This document shows, one piece after another, positions 46,914-58,288 of a stretch of 64,000 nucleotides of DNA (position 1 is the first letter of the stretch; each line of letters begins with the position of its first letter). The notes below the pieces were generated by a model. It worked only from the letters and a program-made list of their open reading frames with translations. It searched no databases and was not told the origin of the DNA. Location: NCBI GenBank assembly GCA_025506515.1, contig JACCIX010000748.1:1-64000 (forward strand). Direction: 5' to 3'. This DNA comes from Flaveria trinervia (Eukaryota; Streptophyta; Magnoliopsida; Asterales; Asteraceae). A program made the translations under genes and the position numbers.

Positions 46914-48560
46914 TTATTCTAGCTGCAGCATACCAAGCCTTAACACTAGGTTTTGGAAAGTTGTGCTATCCAAGGGCTTAGTGAAAATGTCTGCAGCTCA
47001 TCAGCACTAGGAACAAATTTTGGATCAATCAGACCTTTTTCAAAACAATCTCTAATAAAATGGTGTCTGATTTCAATATGTTTAGTCCTAGAGTGCTGGA
47101 TAGGATTCTTGACAATACAAAGAGCTGAAGAGCTGTCCATAACAATGGGGTCTTAGTCTCTGTTATGCCATAATCCAATAATTGGTTTTGAAGCCAAGGA
47201 CCTGATGTACAAGCTTGCAGCAGCATTTACTCTGCTTCAGTAGTTGATGTAGCAACTGAGGTCTCTTCTACTCTGCCAAGAAATCAGCATTTACCTAAGG
47301 AATTGGCATCCTCCAGAAGTGGACTTCTTGTCAACTTACACCCTGCATAGTCACTGTCAGAAAAAGCAACCAATTTACCAGAATGTCTAGTAGAATAACC
47401 ATAAACCTAGAGATGGAGTGCCTTGCAAATATCTAAAGATCCTCTTGACTGCAATCAAATGAGACTCCTTAGGTGCAGCCTGAAATCTAGCATAAACACA
47501 TGTAGCAAACATAATATCTGGTCTAGAAGCTGTTAAGTACATCAAGGACCCAATCATAATCTGTAAAGTGTTTCATCAACCACTTTACCTTTCTGATCTG
47601 TATCCAATTTGTGGTGTTGCACATGGGAGTAGAACAGGCTTACACTTTTGTATATCAAACTTTTCCAAAAGATCTTTTGTGTATTTGGACTGATGAATGA
47701 AAATTCCATCAGCCTTTTGTTTGATGTGCAAACCCAAAGAGAACTGTAATTCTCCCATGGCACTCATTTCAAACTTCTGTTTCAGCAACTTTGTAAGGCA
47801 TCACACACTATGGATTAGAGGATGCAAAAATAATATCATCTACATAAATTTGAACATAATTATGCTGCCCAGCTTTCTTAATGAATAAAGTCTTATCTAT
47901 GGAGCCTCTAGTGAAATTATTTTCCTGAAGAAAGTTTGATAATGTCTCATTTTCCTGAAGAAAGTTTGATAATGTCTCATACCATCTCTAGAGCTTGTTT
48001 CAACCCATAGAGAGCCTTATCAAGCTTATACACCCAATTAGATGTTTATTGTCCTCAAAACCTGGTGGTTGACATACATAAACCTTCTTTAATTTCCCAT
48101 ACAAAAATACACTTTTGACATCATTTGAAAAACTTTAAGGTTGTGATAAGTAGCATAAGCTAAAAACAATCGAATTGCTCCAGTCTGGCTACAGGGGCAA
48201 AGGTTTCATTATAATCAATGCCTTCCTCTTGTGAAAACCCCTGTACAACCAGTCTGGCCTTGTTCTTAATAATAAGCCCATTTTCATTAGTTTTGTTCCT
48301 AAACACCCATTTAGTGCCTATTGCACACTTACCTGGGTAGAGGACAGTCCCCACACTTGTTGTTTCTTGAACTGAAGAAGCTCAAGCTGCATGGCTTCAA
48401 CCCATCCATTGTCCCTTAAGCATGTGATAGTTCTTTGGCTCTTGCTAATATGAAGAGAGCATAGATGCAGAAATTAGACAATTGACTTCTTGTTGAAACG
48501 CCAACATTGATATCACCAATGATTTGAGACATAGGGTGATTCTTCAGATCTTGGTACACA
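46914..48560 (-). pseudogene. S1b reverse transcriptase and RNase H
   Basis: RT: CAIGTKWVFRNKTNENG, ARLVVQGFSQEEGIDY, FAPVARLE (48160-48354) and YVDD intact (47835-47846). Then KFEMSAMGELQFSLGLHIK (47585-47788). RNase H: SALCIVKNPIQHSRTKHIEI and LIDPKFVPSADE, ending LQLE at 46914. An exact 30-bp tandem duplication (47921-47950, 47951-47980) adds ten codons between the YVDD and the QAPRAWYE box. Many one-base deletions relative to S1a make it non-functional. Confidence 0.88.
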
Positions 48561-50247
48561 ATAAGATTGTGCAAGTGTTTGTAGTAGGCTCAGCAGCACA
48601 ACAGATGGTGATGGTGAAGCATTCCTTGAAACCAATCAGTAGATGGTAATTCAAAGGAAGTTGAAGTTGTAGAAATCTCATCAGCATTTGTTGTGGATTG
48701 TGCTACTAAAGCTACAGGAACATCAGGTCTAGCTGAATCAGGCAGTTGATCACTAAACTTGAAAAGGTGATTACTGATATCCTCATCATCATCACGAACA
48801 CCAGATGGATGACTAGCTACAGAAGATGATGGATTCATATGATCTGCAATAGCTGGTGGTTGATAAGGAACATATTGCAGAATGTCCAGATCAAACAACT
48901 CCACAGGGTTTTGTGGAATTGTATCCTTAGGGGATTCATTGAACTTCACATGCAAGGTTTCTTCAACTATCTTTGTCCGACAGTTGAATAATCTATAAGC
49001 CTTGCAAGTGGATGAATACCCAATAAAATACCCTGCATTCACCTTACAATCAAACTTTTGGAGTTGATCCTTTGTGTTGAGAATGTAACAGGGACACCCA
49101 AATGCTCTAAAGAATGAAATCAAAGGGGCTAAATGATGTAAAACTTCATAAGGTGTTTTCATCAACCTCTGATTTACTAAGGCTCTATTCTGTACATAGC
49201 AGGCTGTATTGACAGCTTCTGCACAAAAGGTCAGTGGCAGACCAGAATCAGCCAACATGGATCTTGCAGCTTCAATGAGGGTCCTGTTCTTTCTCTCCAC
49301 TACTCCATTTTGCTCTGGAGTCCTTGGGATGCTATACTGCCTCTTGATTCCCTTGATAAGTAAAACTCATCAAGAGTGTGGTTTTTGAATTCAGTACCAT
49401 TGTCACTCCTCACACACTTAACTGGTAGGGAATACTGCTTCTCAACGTGTAGCACAAAGTTCATAATGGACTGAGCAGCCTCATCCTTTGAATGCAAGAA
49501 GAAGGTCCATACATATCTAGAGTAATCATCCACAATTACCAGACAGTATTTCTTCTTCGCCATACTCATTACCTTCACAGGACCAAAAAGATCCATGTGC
49601 AGTAGTTGTAAGCAGGCATTAGACTTGGATTCTTCTATGGTTGGGAATGAAACTTTATGTTGTTTCCCTTTTAAGCATGCAGTGCAGGTTTCATCACAAC
49701 TGAACTCTTTATTGGAAGACCTCTCACTAAACTCTTGTGGATCAGCTAATTCATGTTTTTGAGATTAACATGACCCAGCCTTCTATGCCATAGTTTAGAT
49801 TCTTGGAGAGAGGCCTTAGAGAACAAGCATGGATGGCCTCTTAACTCATTTTCTTTGATAGATCCAGGGCATATACTCTTCCTATCCTGTTAGCCTTCAG
49901 AGAGTATTATCATCCAGTACTTTGTCAATCAGGCTCAGAACCTTGGAAGACAGAATCCTACAGTTCTGGCTTGTGAAAAGAGTAACATGTCCTTTGTCAC
50001 ACATCTGACTGACACTCAACAGATTGTATTTGAGATTCTCCACATGGTTGACATCATCAAATCTAATATCTCCATTAGACACAAATCCCTTTCCAATGAT
50101 GTAACCTTTAGCATCATTTCCAAATAAGACAAATCCCTTCTTTCCCTGAGGTAATCATGAAGAAGAGAGCTATCCCCAGTCATGTGCATGGATCCTCCAC
50201 TGTCCACATACCAGATGCTTCTTTGGCATGCTGAAGACCCTGCACAA
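48561..50247 (-). pseudogene. S1b protease and integrase
   Basis: Protease DSGGSMHMTG (50175-50207), then DVNHVENLKYNLLSVSQM. A broken zinc region follows at 49650-49820. Core: MDLFGPVKVM, IVDDYSRYVWTFFLHSKDE, RSDNGTEFKNHTLDEF and ERKNRTLIEAARSMLADSG, with D, D and E retained. C-terminal: TPYEVLHHLAPLISFFRAFG, GYFIGYSSTCKAYRLF and FNESPKDTIPQNPVEL, then an S/D-rich tail to 48590. Frameshifts near 50150, 49830, 49370 and 49300. Confidence 0.9.
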
Positions 50248-53146
50248 TCATAAGAAACTAGTTAGCTTTGGAGACCCAAACCTTTTTGTTTTGGGACTGA
50301 CTTTATCAACTGATTTAACCATAGCTAGTTTCTTATGATTAACAGCTGATGAAGATGGAGATGGTGCTGAAATGGATTTGGGCCTGGAATTCCTCTCCAG
50401 TGGTTTGATCACATGGGTGTCAAGTTGGTTAACTCTCCCCAACAGATGTTGAACCATCATAACAAGCTGTGTCTGATTTGAAGCTCGAGCTTTCAGTTCA
50501 TTTGACACTCCAGAGCTTGTTTTTGATGAGTTCCTGTGACCGACCATTTCCTCCTTCTTAGACTTCACAGACTTAGTCTTATGTTTATCATGAGGACAAT
50601 ATCAGCTATTCTTTGATAAACCGCATCCTTTAGTGGATTTGGGTAAGGCCTTGGGTTTATTAGGTTGAGATGATTGTGGTACAAACTTGGTCTCAAACTC
50701 AGTTTTCATTTTATTATTCTAGTTTAATGAGCTTACCTTTGGAGCTTTAAACCCTTTTTGTACCAACATTCATCTGATAGATGATTGAATTTACCACAAT
50801 TTCACATGGTTTATTCTTCATCTTGGACATCTTTACTGCTGAAGTGGAAACTACTGAAGGTGTGATCTTCAGTACTTTCCTCCTATAGTACTAGGTACTA
50901 AAGGATTTGTAACAGCTGAAGACAGGTAATTCAACTGTTTTCCATCCGTCCTAATAGACTGTTTGATGGATTCCTCAGCAGTTGTTAGTCCTTGTATTTC
51001 AACTGATTTGAAATGCTTTTCAGATGTTGGGTCTCTTCAGTACTTGAGGTACATTGAGGAACAACATCTGAAGTACTCAGCTTCATATGAGTCTCAGTAG
51101 TTAGACGATCAGTCAATTTATTTGTTGAGATCTTAACACTGGTTTCATTCTCTGATCTTAGATTATCATTGGAGAATGACTCACACGATAATGTGGTTTG
51201 GAGATTGCTTTCACTTTCAGACTTAACTATGGAGTTAGGAGTAAAGTCTGTTGGTGGAGCAGTATGGTTGTAACTAATGCCAAACTTCACATTTGAAGCA
51301 GTTTGCTTGCTAAGAAGCATTTCAAATCCCTTGCATGATGAGACCCAGTGTTCACACTCAACTTGGGTCACTGCAAGTTTTTCTTTGAGACTCATGTGGT
51401 CTTCCAGAATAACCTCTAGCTTGGCCTTTTCATCATTTAATTGGCATTTAAGCTTATAAATCTCATCACTTTTACTGTTAAGAGCAGACTCATGCTCAGC
51501 TTTTCTTTTGAAAATGGTTTTCTCAAGCTCAAGTTTTTGATTTATTAATGCTACATTTGCCTCTCTAATAGAGACAAAAGCAGCTATGCATGATTCAGAA
51601 CATAACTTGGCTTTAGCCTCTGAAGATACCTGAGTTACCTGTGAAGATAATGCATTTGAACAGGAACCCTCAGTAGACTCCAGGGCCATGAGAGCAAGAT
51701 TTCCAAAAGGGTGTTCACCACCATGTTGACTAGCACCAGCATAGTATTACTCAGTGTGACCAGACAAGTTATCAGGTAAGCTACTCCAGTCAACGACTCC
51801 AGGTGTGACGAAGCTGTGATGAGGTTGTGATTGAGATGGAGATGGTTGAGGTTCTGGTGGTGCATGAGATAGTAGTACTATAGGAGCTTGAACTTGATTT
51901 GACTGTGGCATATAATAGCAGGGATAAGAATATGGCATTTGACCTTGAGGAACAAAATATGCAGGAGATTGAGGGTGTGATGAATGACTAGAACCAGCAG
52001 ACTGTTGCCCTTTGAATTGTGAATTATTATTTGGAAAAGTCAAAAAGGGTGCAGAAGTGTTAGATCCAGTTGATCTACACTCTCTTGCAAAGTGTCCAAG
52101 CCTGTGGCATTTGTGACACTTCAACTTGCTCTTGTCAAAACCGACTTTGGTTTTGTCAGAGAGTCCAGGAAATTTCCTACCAGTTGTCTTGTAGAATTTC
52201 TAAGATCTGATATTGATCAAGGCCATTTGGCTCAAAATATCCATCTCTTCTAAATCATCATCAACAATGCCCGTCAAATCATCCATGATAAAGCATAGAT
52301 TGTCACTATTATTACTAGAATGACAATCAACACTCACAAAGGCATGATTAGAATTGTTTGAGGTGAAATCAATATGCTCATCATATTGGCATTCTGATCC
52401 TGCATACTCTAACTCATGACTTACCAAGGCAGTGTTTCCTGGTACAAAATCATCAGTGAGCTTTCTAGATGATGACATTTTCGTTTTTGTTCTATCTCTC
52501 TCTCAAATGTGAGCAATTTCCCATGGAGTTGGGTGAGAGATAGTTTGTCCAAATTTGCACTGGAGCGTAGGACAATAGTATATGTGTCCCATCTCTCAGG
52601 CAGTGATCTGAGAAATCTGTTATTCATCTGACTGTTTGTGTACTCATGTTTGACCATTTTTAATTCAGAGATCAAACAAGAGAACCGCTCAAACTGTTGA
52701 GTCAGTGTCTCACCCTTCCTATGAGAGAATGTTTCATATTGTTGGGCAAGGATTTCTCTATTATTTTCCAAGTCCTCATCTGTTCCTCCAAATTGTTCTT
52801 TCAAGGCATTCCAGAGGTCATGGGCAGTTTCATAATGCATTAGCCCAGAATAGATTTCATTGGGCAGTGCCATGGCCAGAATTCCATGGGCTTTTGCATC
52901 AATCTCAAACAATTTCTTATCCTCATCTGAGTATTGCTCCCTCCTCTTCGAAACCATTTGATTGGTTTCCGGGTTATTCACCATAGGCTTGTGTGGACCA
53001 TGTACCACTGATGTCCAACAACCTGAGCTGTTAACAGACAGGTGATGGAGCATTCGTCGTTGCCATATGTTGTACTCATTCCTAACCAGCATCGGAGGCT
53101 TGGTTGAGGAACCAGTATTGTGAGGATCATTGGAAGGAGTAGTCAT
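50248..53146 (-). pseudogene. S1b gag
   Basis: ATG at 53146 (MTTPSNDPHNTGSSTK). An intact UBN2-type capsid stretch to ~52490 (DKKLFEIDAKAHGILAM, LPNEIYSGLMHYETAH, KGETLTQQFERFSCLIS). Then a frameshift, EMDILSQMALINIRS, a stop, knuckle one CHKCHRLGHFAREC (~52070-52115) and QSPAYFVPQGQMPYSYPCYY. A coiled coil at 51300-51600 (IREANVALINQKLELEK, KCQLNDEKAKLEVILED) follows. Knuckle two near 50770-50815 is frame-broken (C E I only). NQTQLVMMVQHLLGRVNQL leads to the gag-protease connector. Collinear with S1a gag. Confidence 0.9.
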
Positions 53147-53363
53147 TTTAGGTCCAAATACAATTTAATTCAAGCTTTTAAAAGATTTTACACAGACCAC
53201 AACAAACTCAATGAAAACCAAGAATAAATCTCAAGATGAATGACCAAAAACACAGAAAATTCAATCTCTATAACCATTTCTTGCAACAATGCTAATTCAA
53301 TCAAACTTGGATCTTGGATAGCAGTTTCAATGATCAATTATTAGATCGATCAATGATGAACAG
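53147..53363 (-). other. S1b 5' leader
   Basis: 217-bp leader, similar to the S1a leader and equal in length. AT-rich, no ORF. Confidence 0.6.
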
Positions 53364-53375
53364 GCTCTGATACCA
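53364..53375 (-). other. S1b primer-binding site
   Basis: Minus-strand TGGTATCAGAGC, two bases inside the 5' LTR. Confidence 0.92.
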
Positions 53376-53377
53376 TT

Positions 53378-54203
53378 TGACAGGATTAGTGATCTCAAGT
53401 TTGATGGATTAGAGTGTAACGCAGCGGAATAAGAACAAGAATTAGACAAATTATAGCAAGAATTTGATATTGTATGCATTATGAACAAATACAGTTGTAA
53501 AGAGAGAGTATATTTCTGTGAAAAGGAATGTTTCAATACTATCAAATGTTTCTGCTCAATCATTCACAATTACAATAAGGTTGACACTCCTTATATAGAG
53601 TGCAATCACTGCTGATATCACGGGATAGTGACATCTGGCAGATTTGTTACAAAAATAACTAAAACTTAATAACCTACTAAAATGTTCACAACTACTGAGA
53701 ACATATCATAGTGCTAAGTATAAAACATAAAACTACTGATACGAAACTACTGAAACTACAACGACTGAAGAACAAGCTCTTCAGTTGTTTTACAAAACTA
53801 CAGAAAGGAAAACATAAAACTACTGAAAGAAAACCGTCACAACTACTGAAGAAGACCTCTTCAGCTGTTGTGACAATGACTGATACTTGGTCTTCAGCAC
53901 TTGTCTTCAGACTTTGTCTTCAGCACTTGTGTCTTTAGACTTTGTCTTCAGCACTTGTCTTCAAACTTTGTCTTCAGCACTTGTGTCTTCAGACTTTTGT
54001 CTTCAGCACTTGTCTTCAGACTTTGTCTTCAACACTTGTGTCTTTAGACTTTTGTCTTCAGCACTTGTGTCTTCAGACTTTTGTCTTTAGCACTTGTGTC
54101 TTCAGACTTTTGTCTTCAGTTGTTGTGGACTTCAGCAGTTGTTGTGACGTCTGTGGGACTTAAGGTTTTTCTGATCTGGCTCATTGGTTCTTTTGGTCCA
54201 ACA
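53378..54203 (-). repeat. S1b 5' LTR
   Basis: 826-bp partner of 41709-42532. TATA box at plus 53589-53598. U3 word array at 53891-54115. Adjoins ATATC at 54204-54208. Confidence 0.95.
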
Positions 54204-54208
54204 ATATC

Positions 54209-54540
54209 CCCTTTCTTGGGAGATCTAAGAAGCACCAATTCTAGAGGAATTGTCATCCCTGGTTTGTGGATAATGCACTCATGCTTTGTGAAAAGCATCT
54301 GGTGCTTTTGATCACAGAACTGAGAAACATTTAACAGATTATGTTCAAGCTGGTTGACAAAGTTAACTTTGTCAACTTTTAACTTACCATTGGATATACT
54401 CCCTCTGCCAGAAATATATCTTCCGGCCTCACCTCCAAATTTGACAGGACCTCCAACATAGTGTTGAAACTGTTGAAGGAGAGATTTGTTCCCTGTCATG
54501 TGCCTGGAGCATCCACTGTCTACAATCCACACATTGTTGT
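54209..54540 (-). pseudogene. S2a protease (upstream half of split pol)
   Basis: MWIVDSGCSRHMTGNKSLLQ with the DSG triad intact at 54512-54520, then GGPVKFGGEAGRYISGRGSI, VNFVNQLEHNLLNVSQFCD, HECIIHKPGMTIPLELVLL and RSPKKGD, where S1b interrupts. This joins to MYKLDMNN at 41703. It is open for about 110 codons, the cleanest protease in the window. Confidence 0.92.
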
Positions 54541-57214
54541 TCTTGTCATATGGATGTCCCTACACATAAGATGAGATTGTTAGTTTTGATTGGAAACCCA
54601 AGCCTTGTTGGTCTTGGGTTCTTCTAATGATCGTGACATACTTGAACCAAAAGTTAAGCATGGGGGTTCAATGGATGTCTTCGAAGAAGAGGTTTGGGCT
54701 GCAACATCTTCCTTGATCTTCCAACCTATCCTTTGGTTGATCATAGAGGATGAGCTTGTTGAAGCTTTAACAGCTTGGCATTCTTCCGAAGCTTCTTTCT
54801 TTTCGGAAGAAACCTTCACCACCTTTTCTTCCGAGGTAGTCTTCTTCAGAGATGGTTTCAAGGGAGCTTTCTTGTTTTTCCAAACATTAGTAGCTTTTGT
54901 TTCTGAAGCATTTTCCCTTCGGAAGAAGGAGTTTCTTCCGAAGACAACCTGGCTTTAGAACTAGCTTTCCCTTTTTCATCACTTGGACCATCTGATAAGG
55001 TCCAAACGAGAAACCTTCCCTAACTCCTTCTTTTCTATCATTATTTGCATAATGTGTGCTAGCAGGATTGTAGTAACAATCTTTAGCCATGTGGTTTTAT
55101 AGACCACACATGATGCATGTAATGTTAGTCTTTTGGGAATGTGAGGGTTGCTGTTTCTTGGGTTTTTTCTCTTCATCAGCAACTTTTCCCTTCAACTTTT
55201 GATCCTTTGATAGGATAGGAGTGCTGGTACTACACTTCTTTCCTGGATTAGAAGTACCTACCACTTGGAATCTAGCTGAGATAAAGACACCTTTCTGTTT
55301 TGGGTCAATCTTCAGCTTAGACTCAACCACTTTCTTGGCAGTTCTTCTAGCATCTTTAGCTCTGCTTCTTCTGGCTTTGGTGGTTAGGGTTTGAGTTTCA
55401 CTGGGAGAGGTGGGTAAATTTACCTATTCCTTCCCTGTGGTGGCATTATTGTTGCTTCATCCTTTAACTCTAGTGAAGAAGGGTCAGCAGTTGGAACCTC
55501 TTGCTCTTCAAGACCACATCTAGGTTGTGTTATTGACTTATAAAAATGTGGTGGAGCAATTTCATTGGTCCTCAACCCTCCTTTGTTCTGATAACAAAGT
55601 TTGGAGTGGGAGGATGATGCAAGAATAGCTTGGAAGTTCTGCTCAGAAATAGCATGCTTCCTAGCTTGAGCCTCAGTAGTGACAAGCTGGGCTTGAGCCT
55701 TAGACAATTTGGATATCAGATCCTTTATTTTAGTCTTGTAGTTGGTATGTTCATGTTTTAATAGGGACACAGTTTTCTCTAACTCCTCATTTTTCTTTTG
55801 ATGTCAGATTCAGCCCTTTTAAAATCAGATTTTAAGATATTTAAAGACTCAATATCACATCTAATTTCCATATTGTAATCCTGATATAATTTGACCTTAG
55901 CTATACAGGTAGGAGTACAAAGATGTTCATATACCTGGTTATCATCTGTTCTGGCCATGAGAGCTTGAGCAGGAGTCATATTCTGTACCATGAAGCTCTA
56001 GTCAACTTCTTGAGCCATTGCAGCTGTTTTAGTTGACTCTCTAGTGGGCTTTGAGGTTGAGGGATGTGTGGAGGCCTATGGGGTTCCCGAATTGGTCTTG
56101 AGAGCCTTGCATTCCCTTGCAAAGTGACCAAGTTGGTTACAGTTGTAACATTTTGCCTTGGTCTTGTCAAACCTAAACTTGCTGGTAGTTGGGTTCTGAG
56201 GGAAATGCCTTCCAGTTTTCTTAAAGAACTTCTTCGCTCTATAGGTTAAAAGAGCCATCTGTTGGACGATGTCCACATACTCTACATCGTCTGGACTAAA
56301 ACACTCTAGATCAGCAAAACAATATTGAAAATCACCAGAGTGACCACTTCCTGAGACAAAAGCACAACTGTCTAGAAAGGAGTTGTGCTGAGCTTGTTGA
56401 GACCTTAGAGTCTCAGGAAAACTGATGTAAGGTCCAGAAGAGTAGGATAGCTATTGGTTGTATGTCAGGTATTGCTGAGGTTGTGGGGGTACTGAGCCTT
56501 CAACAACCATTTAACCATTGCTAGCAGGAAGACTCAGAGGTTTGCTTGTTTGGTGGCCCTTCTCACTCTCCATCTCCAACCGGTATCCATCAAGGATTCC
56601 GTAGAGTTCAGTCATGGTAATAGTGTTTAAGTTCTCTGTCCTCTTGATATGGACACAGTAGAATGTCGACTCATTTAGAAGAGCACTCAAGAACTTTCTT
56701 GTGAGATCTCTGAGTTCAAGAGTGATCTTCAGATACTGAAGTGAAGAAATAAGATCCATGTACCTAAAATACTGCTGGCTGAGGGTCTCTCCAGCAATAT
56801 AAGTGAAGCTCTCAAACTGCTGCTTCAATGAGTCATTCTTTGAGTTGTTGGAGCTTGAATACATCTGAGCAAGTGCATCAAACAATTCTTTAACAGACTT
56901 ACAATGCTCAAACCCCACCATGATGGAGTTGGGTGTTGTAGTCATAAGAATGGTCATAGCATTGCTGTCGATGTCCATCTTCTTTCGGTCCTCGTCAGAA
57001 TAATCTTCAACAACTTTTTCTATCATGGCACCATTTACACCAGGTGATGCCACCTTTGGTTTATACGGGCCGTTGACAATGGAGTTCCACATTTTGTTGT
57101 CTTGGTATCTGATGAAGCCTTCCATTCTTCTGCTTCAAGACTTGAAGTTTTCAAGAGTAATGATGGGAGCTTTGGTCATCGTTCCCATTTCTACTTCAGA
57201 TTTATTAAGAGCCA
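54541..57214 (-). pseudogene. S2a gag
   Basis: ATG at 57214 (MALNKSEVEMGTMTKAP), an in-frame TGA two codons before RRMEGF, then an open UBN2-type capsid frame 56511-57125 (DNKMWNSIVNGPYKP, EHCKSVKELFDALAQMY, AGETLSQQYFRYMDLI, ITMTELYGILDGYRLEME). Next YVDIVQQMALLTYRAKKF and knuckle one CYNCNQLGHFAREC (near 56108-56150). A coiled coil follows (55420-55770, HTNYKTKIKDLISKLSKAQ). Knuckle two, C-X2-C-X4-H-X4-C, is at 55076-55117 with one X position a stop. Then an S/K-rich tail (54580-54861) contains CTTCCGAAG-like words. Frames change five or more times. Confidence 0.9.
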
Positions 57215-57290
57215 TTTTTATGAGAGTTGTAAGGAGGAGTGAAAACAAGTTGATTTGGATGGTTAGATCTCACAATCAAGAGCCTAAAAA

Positions 57291-57302
57291 GATCCGATAC
57301 CA
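57291..57302 (-). other. S2a primer-binding site
   Basis: Minus-strand TGGTATCGGATC, two bases inside the 5' LTR. It differs from the canonical TGGTATCAGAGC at three of the last five positions. Confidence 0.82.
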
Positions 57303-57304
57303 AT

Positions 57305-58166
57305 TGCAGGATCGGTTTTTGTCACCAAACACTTGGTTTTCTCTCAAACTCACTTAACCAACACTATCAATGAAAGCAAAATATTCAAGAGTTGATAACA
57401 ATATAATAAGTAATAACAAAACACAAGAAGTAATTTTCAAGTTACTTGCATGTATTGCTTCTCAACTCAAATAATACAAGACTCTTACAAGCATGTTCTT
57501 ATGAGTTACGATGAGAGACTGTATATAATACTACCTACAACCAGATATACTTTGACACCAGCTAGAATCCTCTAACTAAAGCAAATACTACAAAGCCATA
57601 ATTTAAGGTATCTCACATAAGACTTTATCTTAGATATGGTAGTCAGGACATGTCCCTGACTTACCTTTTGTTACCAACTAAATTTGGTAACTTGTACTAA
57701 CATAAAAAAGGTGAAGAGTAGAAGAAAGTATGGTCAACTACATGGCTCTTTAAGAAAATGCCATGCAGTATCAGAGGTCTGCAGCGGAGTGTCAGAGGCC
57801 ATACATATGTGCACTGGTTCATAGCAGTGTCTTCCGAAGGTTAAATGGCTTCGGAAGAACAAGTACTTTCGAAGCCACTTATACTTCGGAAGAGGATACT
57901 TCTTCCGAGGATTGAGAACTTCTTCTTTCTTCATACTTCAGAAGTAGTCTTCTGATTTCTTCCTTTAAGACTTCATCTTCGGAAGTTAATACTTTATCTT
58001 TAGAAGTAGAGCTTTGCCTTCAAAAGTGGAACTTTTGCTTTGTCTTCGAAAGAACTCTAATTCCTTCGGAAGTTCCACACTTGGCTTCGGAAGCCTTTGT
58101 ACGCAGCACCAAAATTTGTCTAAGTGATTTGGTTTTGGTTGCACCGGCCTTCTTCTTGATCCAAAA
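57305..58166 (-). repeat. S2a 5' LTR
   Basis: 862-bp partner of 33318-34170, with the U3 CTTCCGAAG array at plus 57832-58100. The last base triplet is AAA instead of ACA, so the terminal CA is mutated. Adjoins GTATG at 58167-58171. Confidence 0.93.
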
Positions 58167-58171
58167 GTATG

Positions 58172-58288
58172 GACACCGGTGGATAGACCAAAATGATTCA
58201 AGCTCATCAACATTCAAATGTCATCCATTTGCACAAATTCTAACGTATATGTATCTTGTGTTATAGAAACATGACTAGTAGATGGACT
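58172..58288 (+). other. S3 stump of RT and unassigned spacer
   Basis: The first codons (WTPVDRPK) continue the RT start from 33312. The rest of RT and all of RNase H are absent. The remaining ~90 bp shows no homology that I recognise and contains no S3 words. Confidence 0.6.

Larger units (their letters stand above)
41709..54203 (-). mobile_element. S1b: full-length Sirevirus-like copia element with aORF
   Basis: LTRs 41709-42532 and 53378-54203 start TGACAGGAT(C/T)AG and end CCAACA, flanked by perfect ATATC duplicates (41704-41708, 54204-54208) inside the S2a integrase. 12,495 bp. Gag, pol and aORF are collinear with S1a, but LTRs and aORF differ clearly, so it is a sister subfamily. The coding region has more single-base indels than S1a. 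LTRs match each other with a few percent difference by eye. Confidence 0.95.
33318..58166 (-). mobile_element. S2a: full-length Sirevirus-like copia element with aORF, split by S1b
   Basis: LTRs 33318-34170 and 57305-58166 start TGCA(G/T)GATCGG and end GATCCAA(C/A)A, flanked by perfect GTATG duplicates (33313-33317, 58167-58171). The S3 reading KKLGV / WTPVDRPK joins across it. Without S1b the element is about 12.35 kb. Order on the minus strand: LTR, primer site, gag, protease, integrase (interrupted by S1b), RT, RNase H, spacer, aORF, polypurine tract, LTR. Many stops and two internal deletions in pol show it is older than S1b, as nesting requires. Confidence 0.93.
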
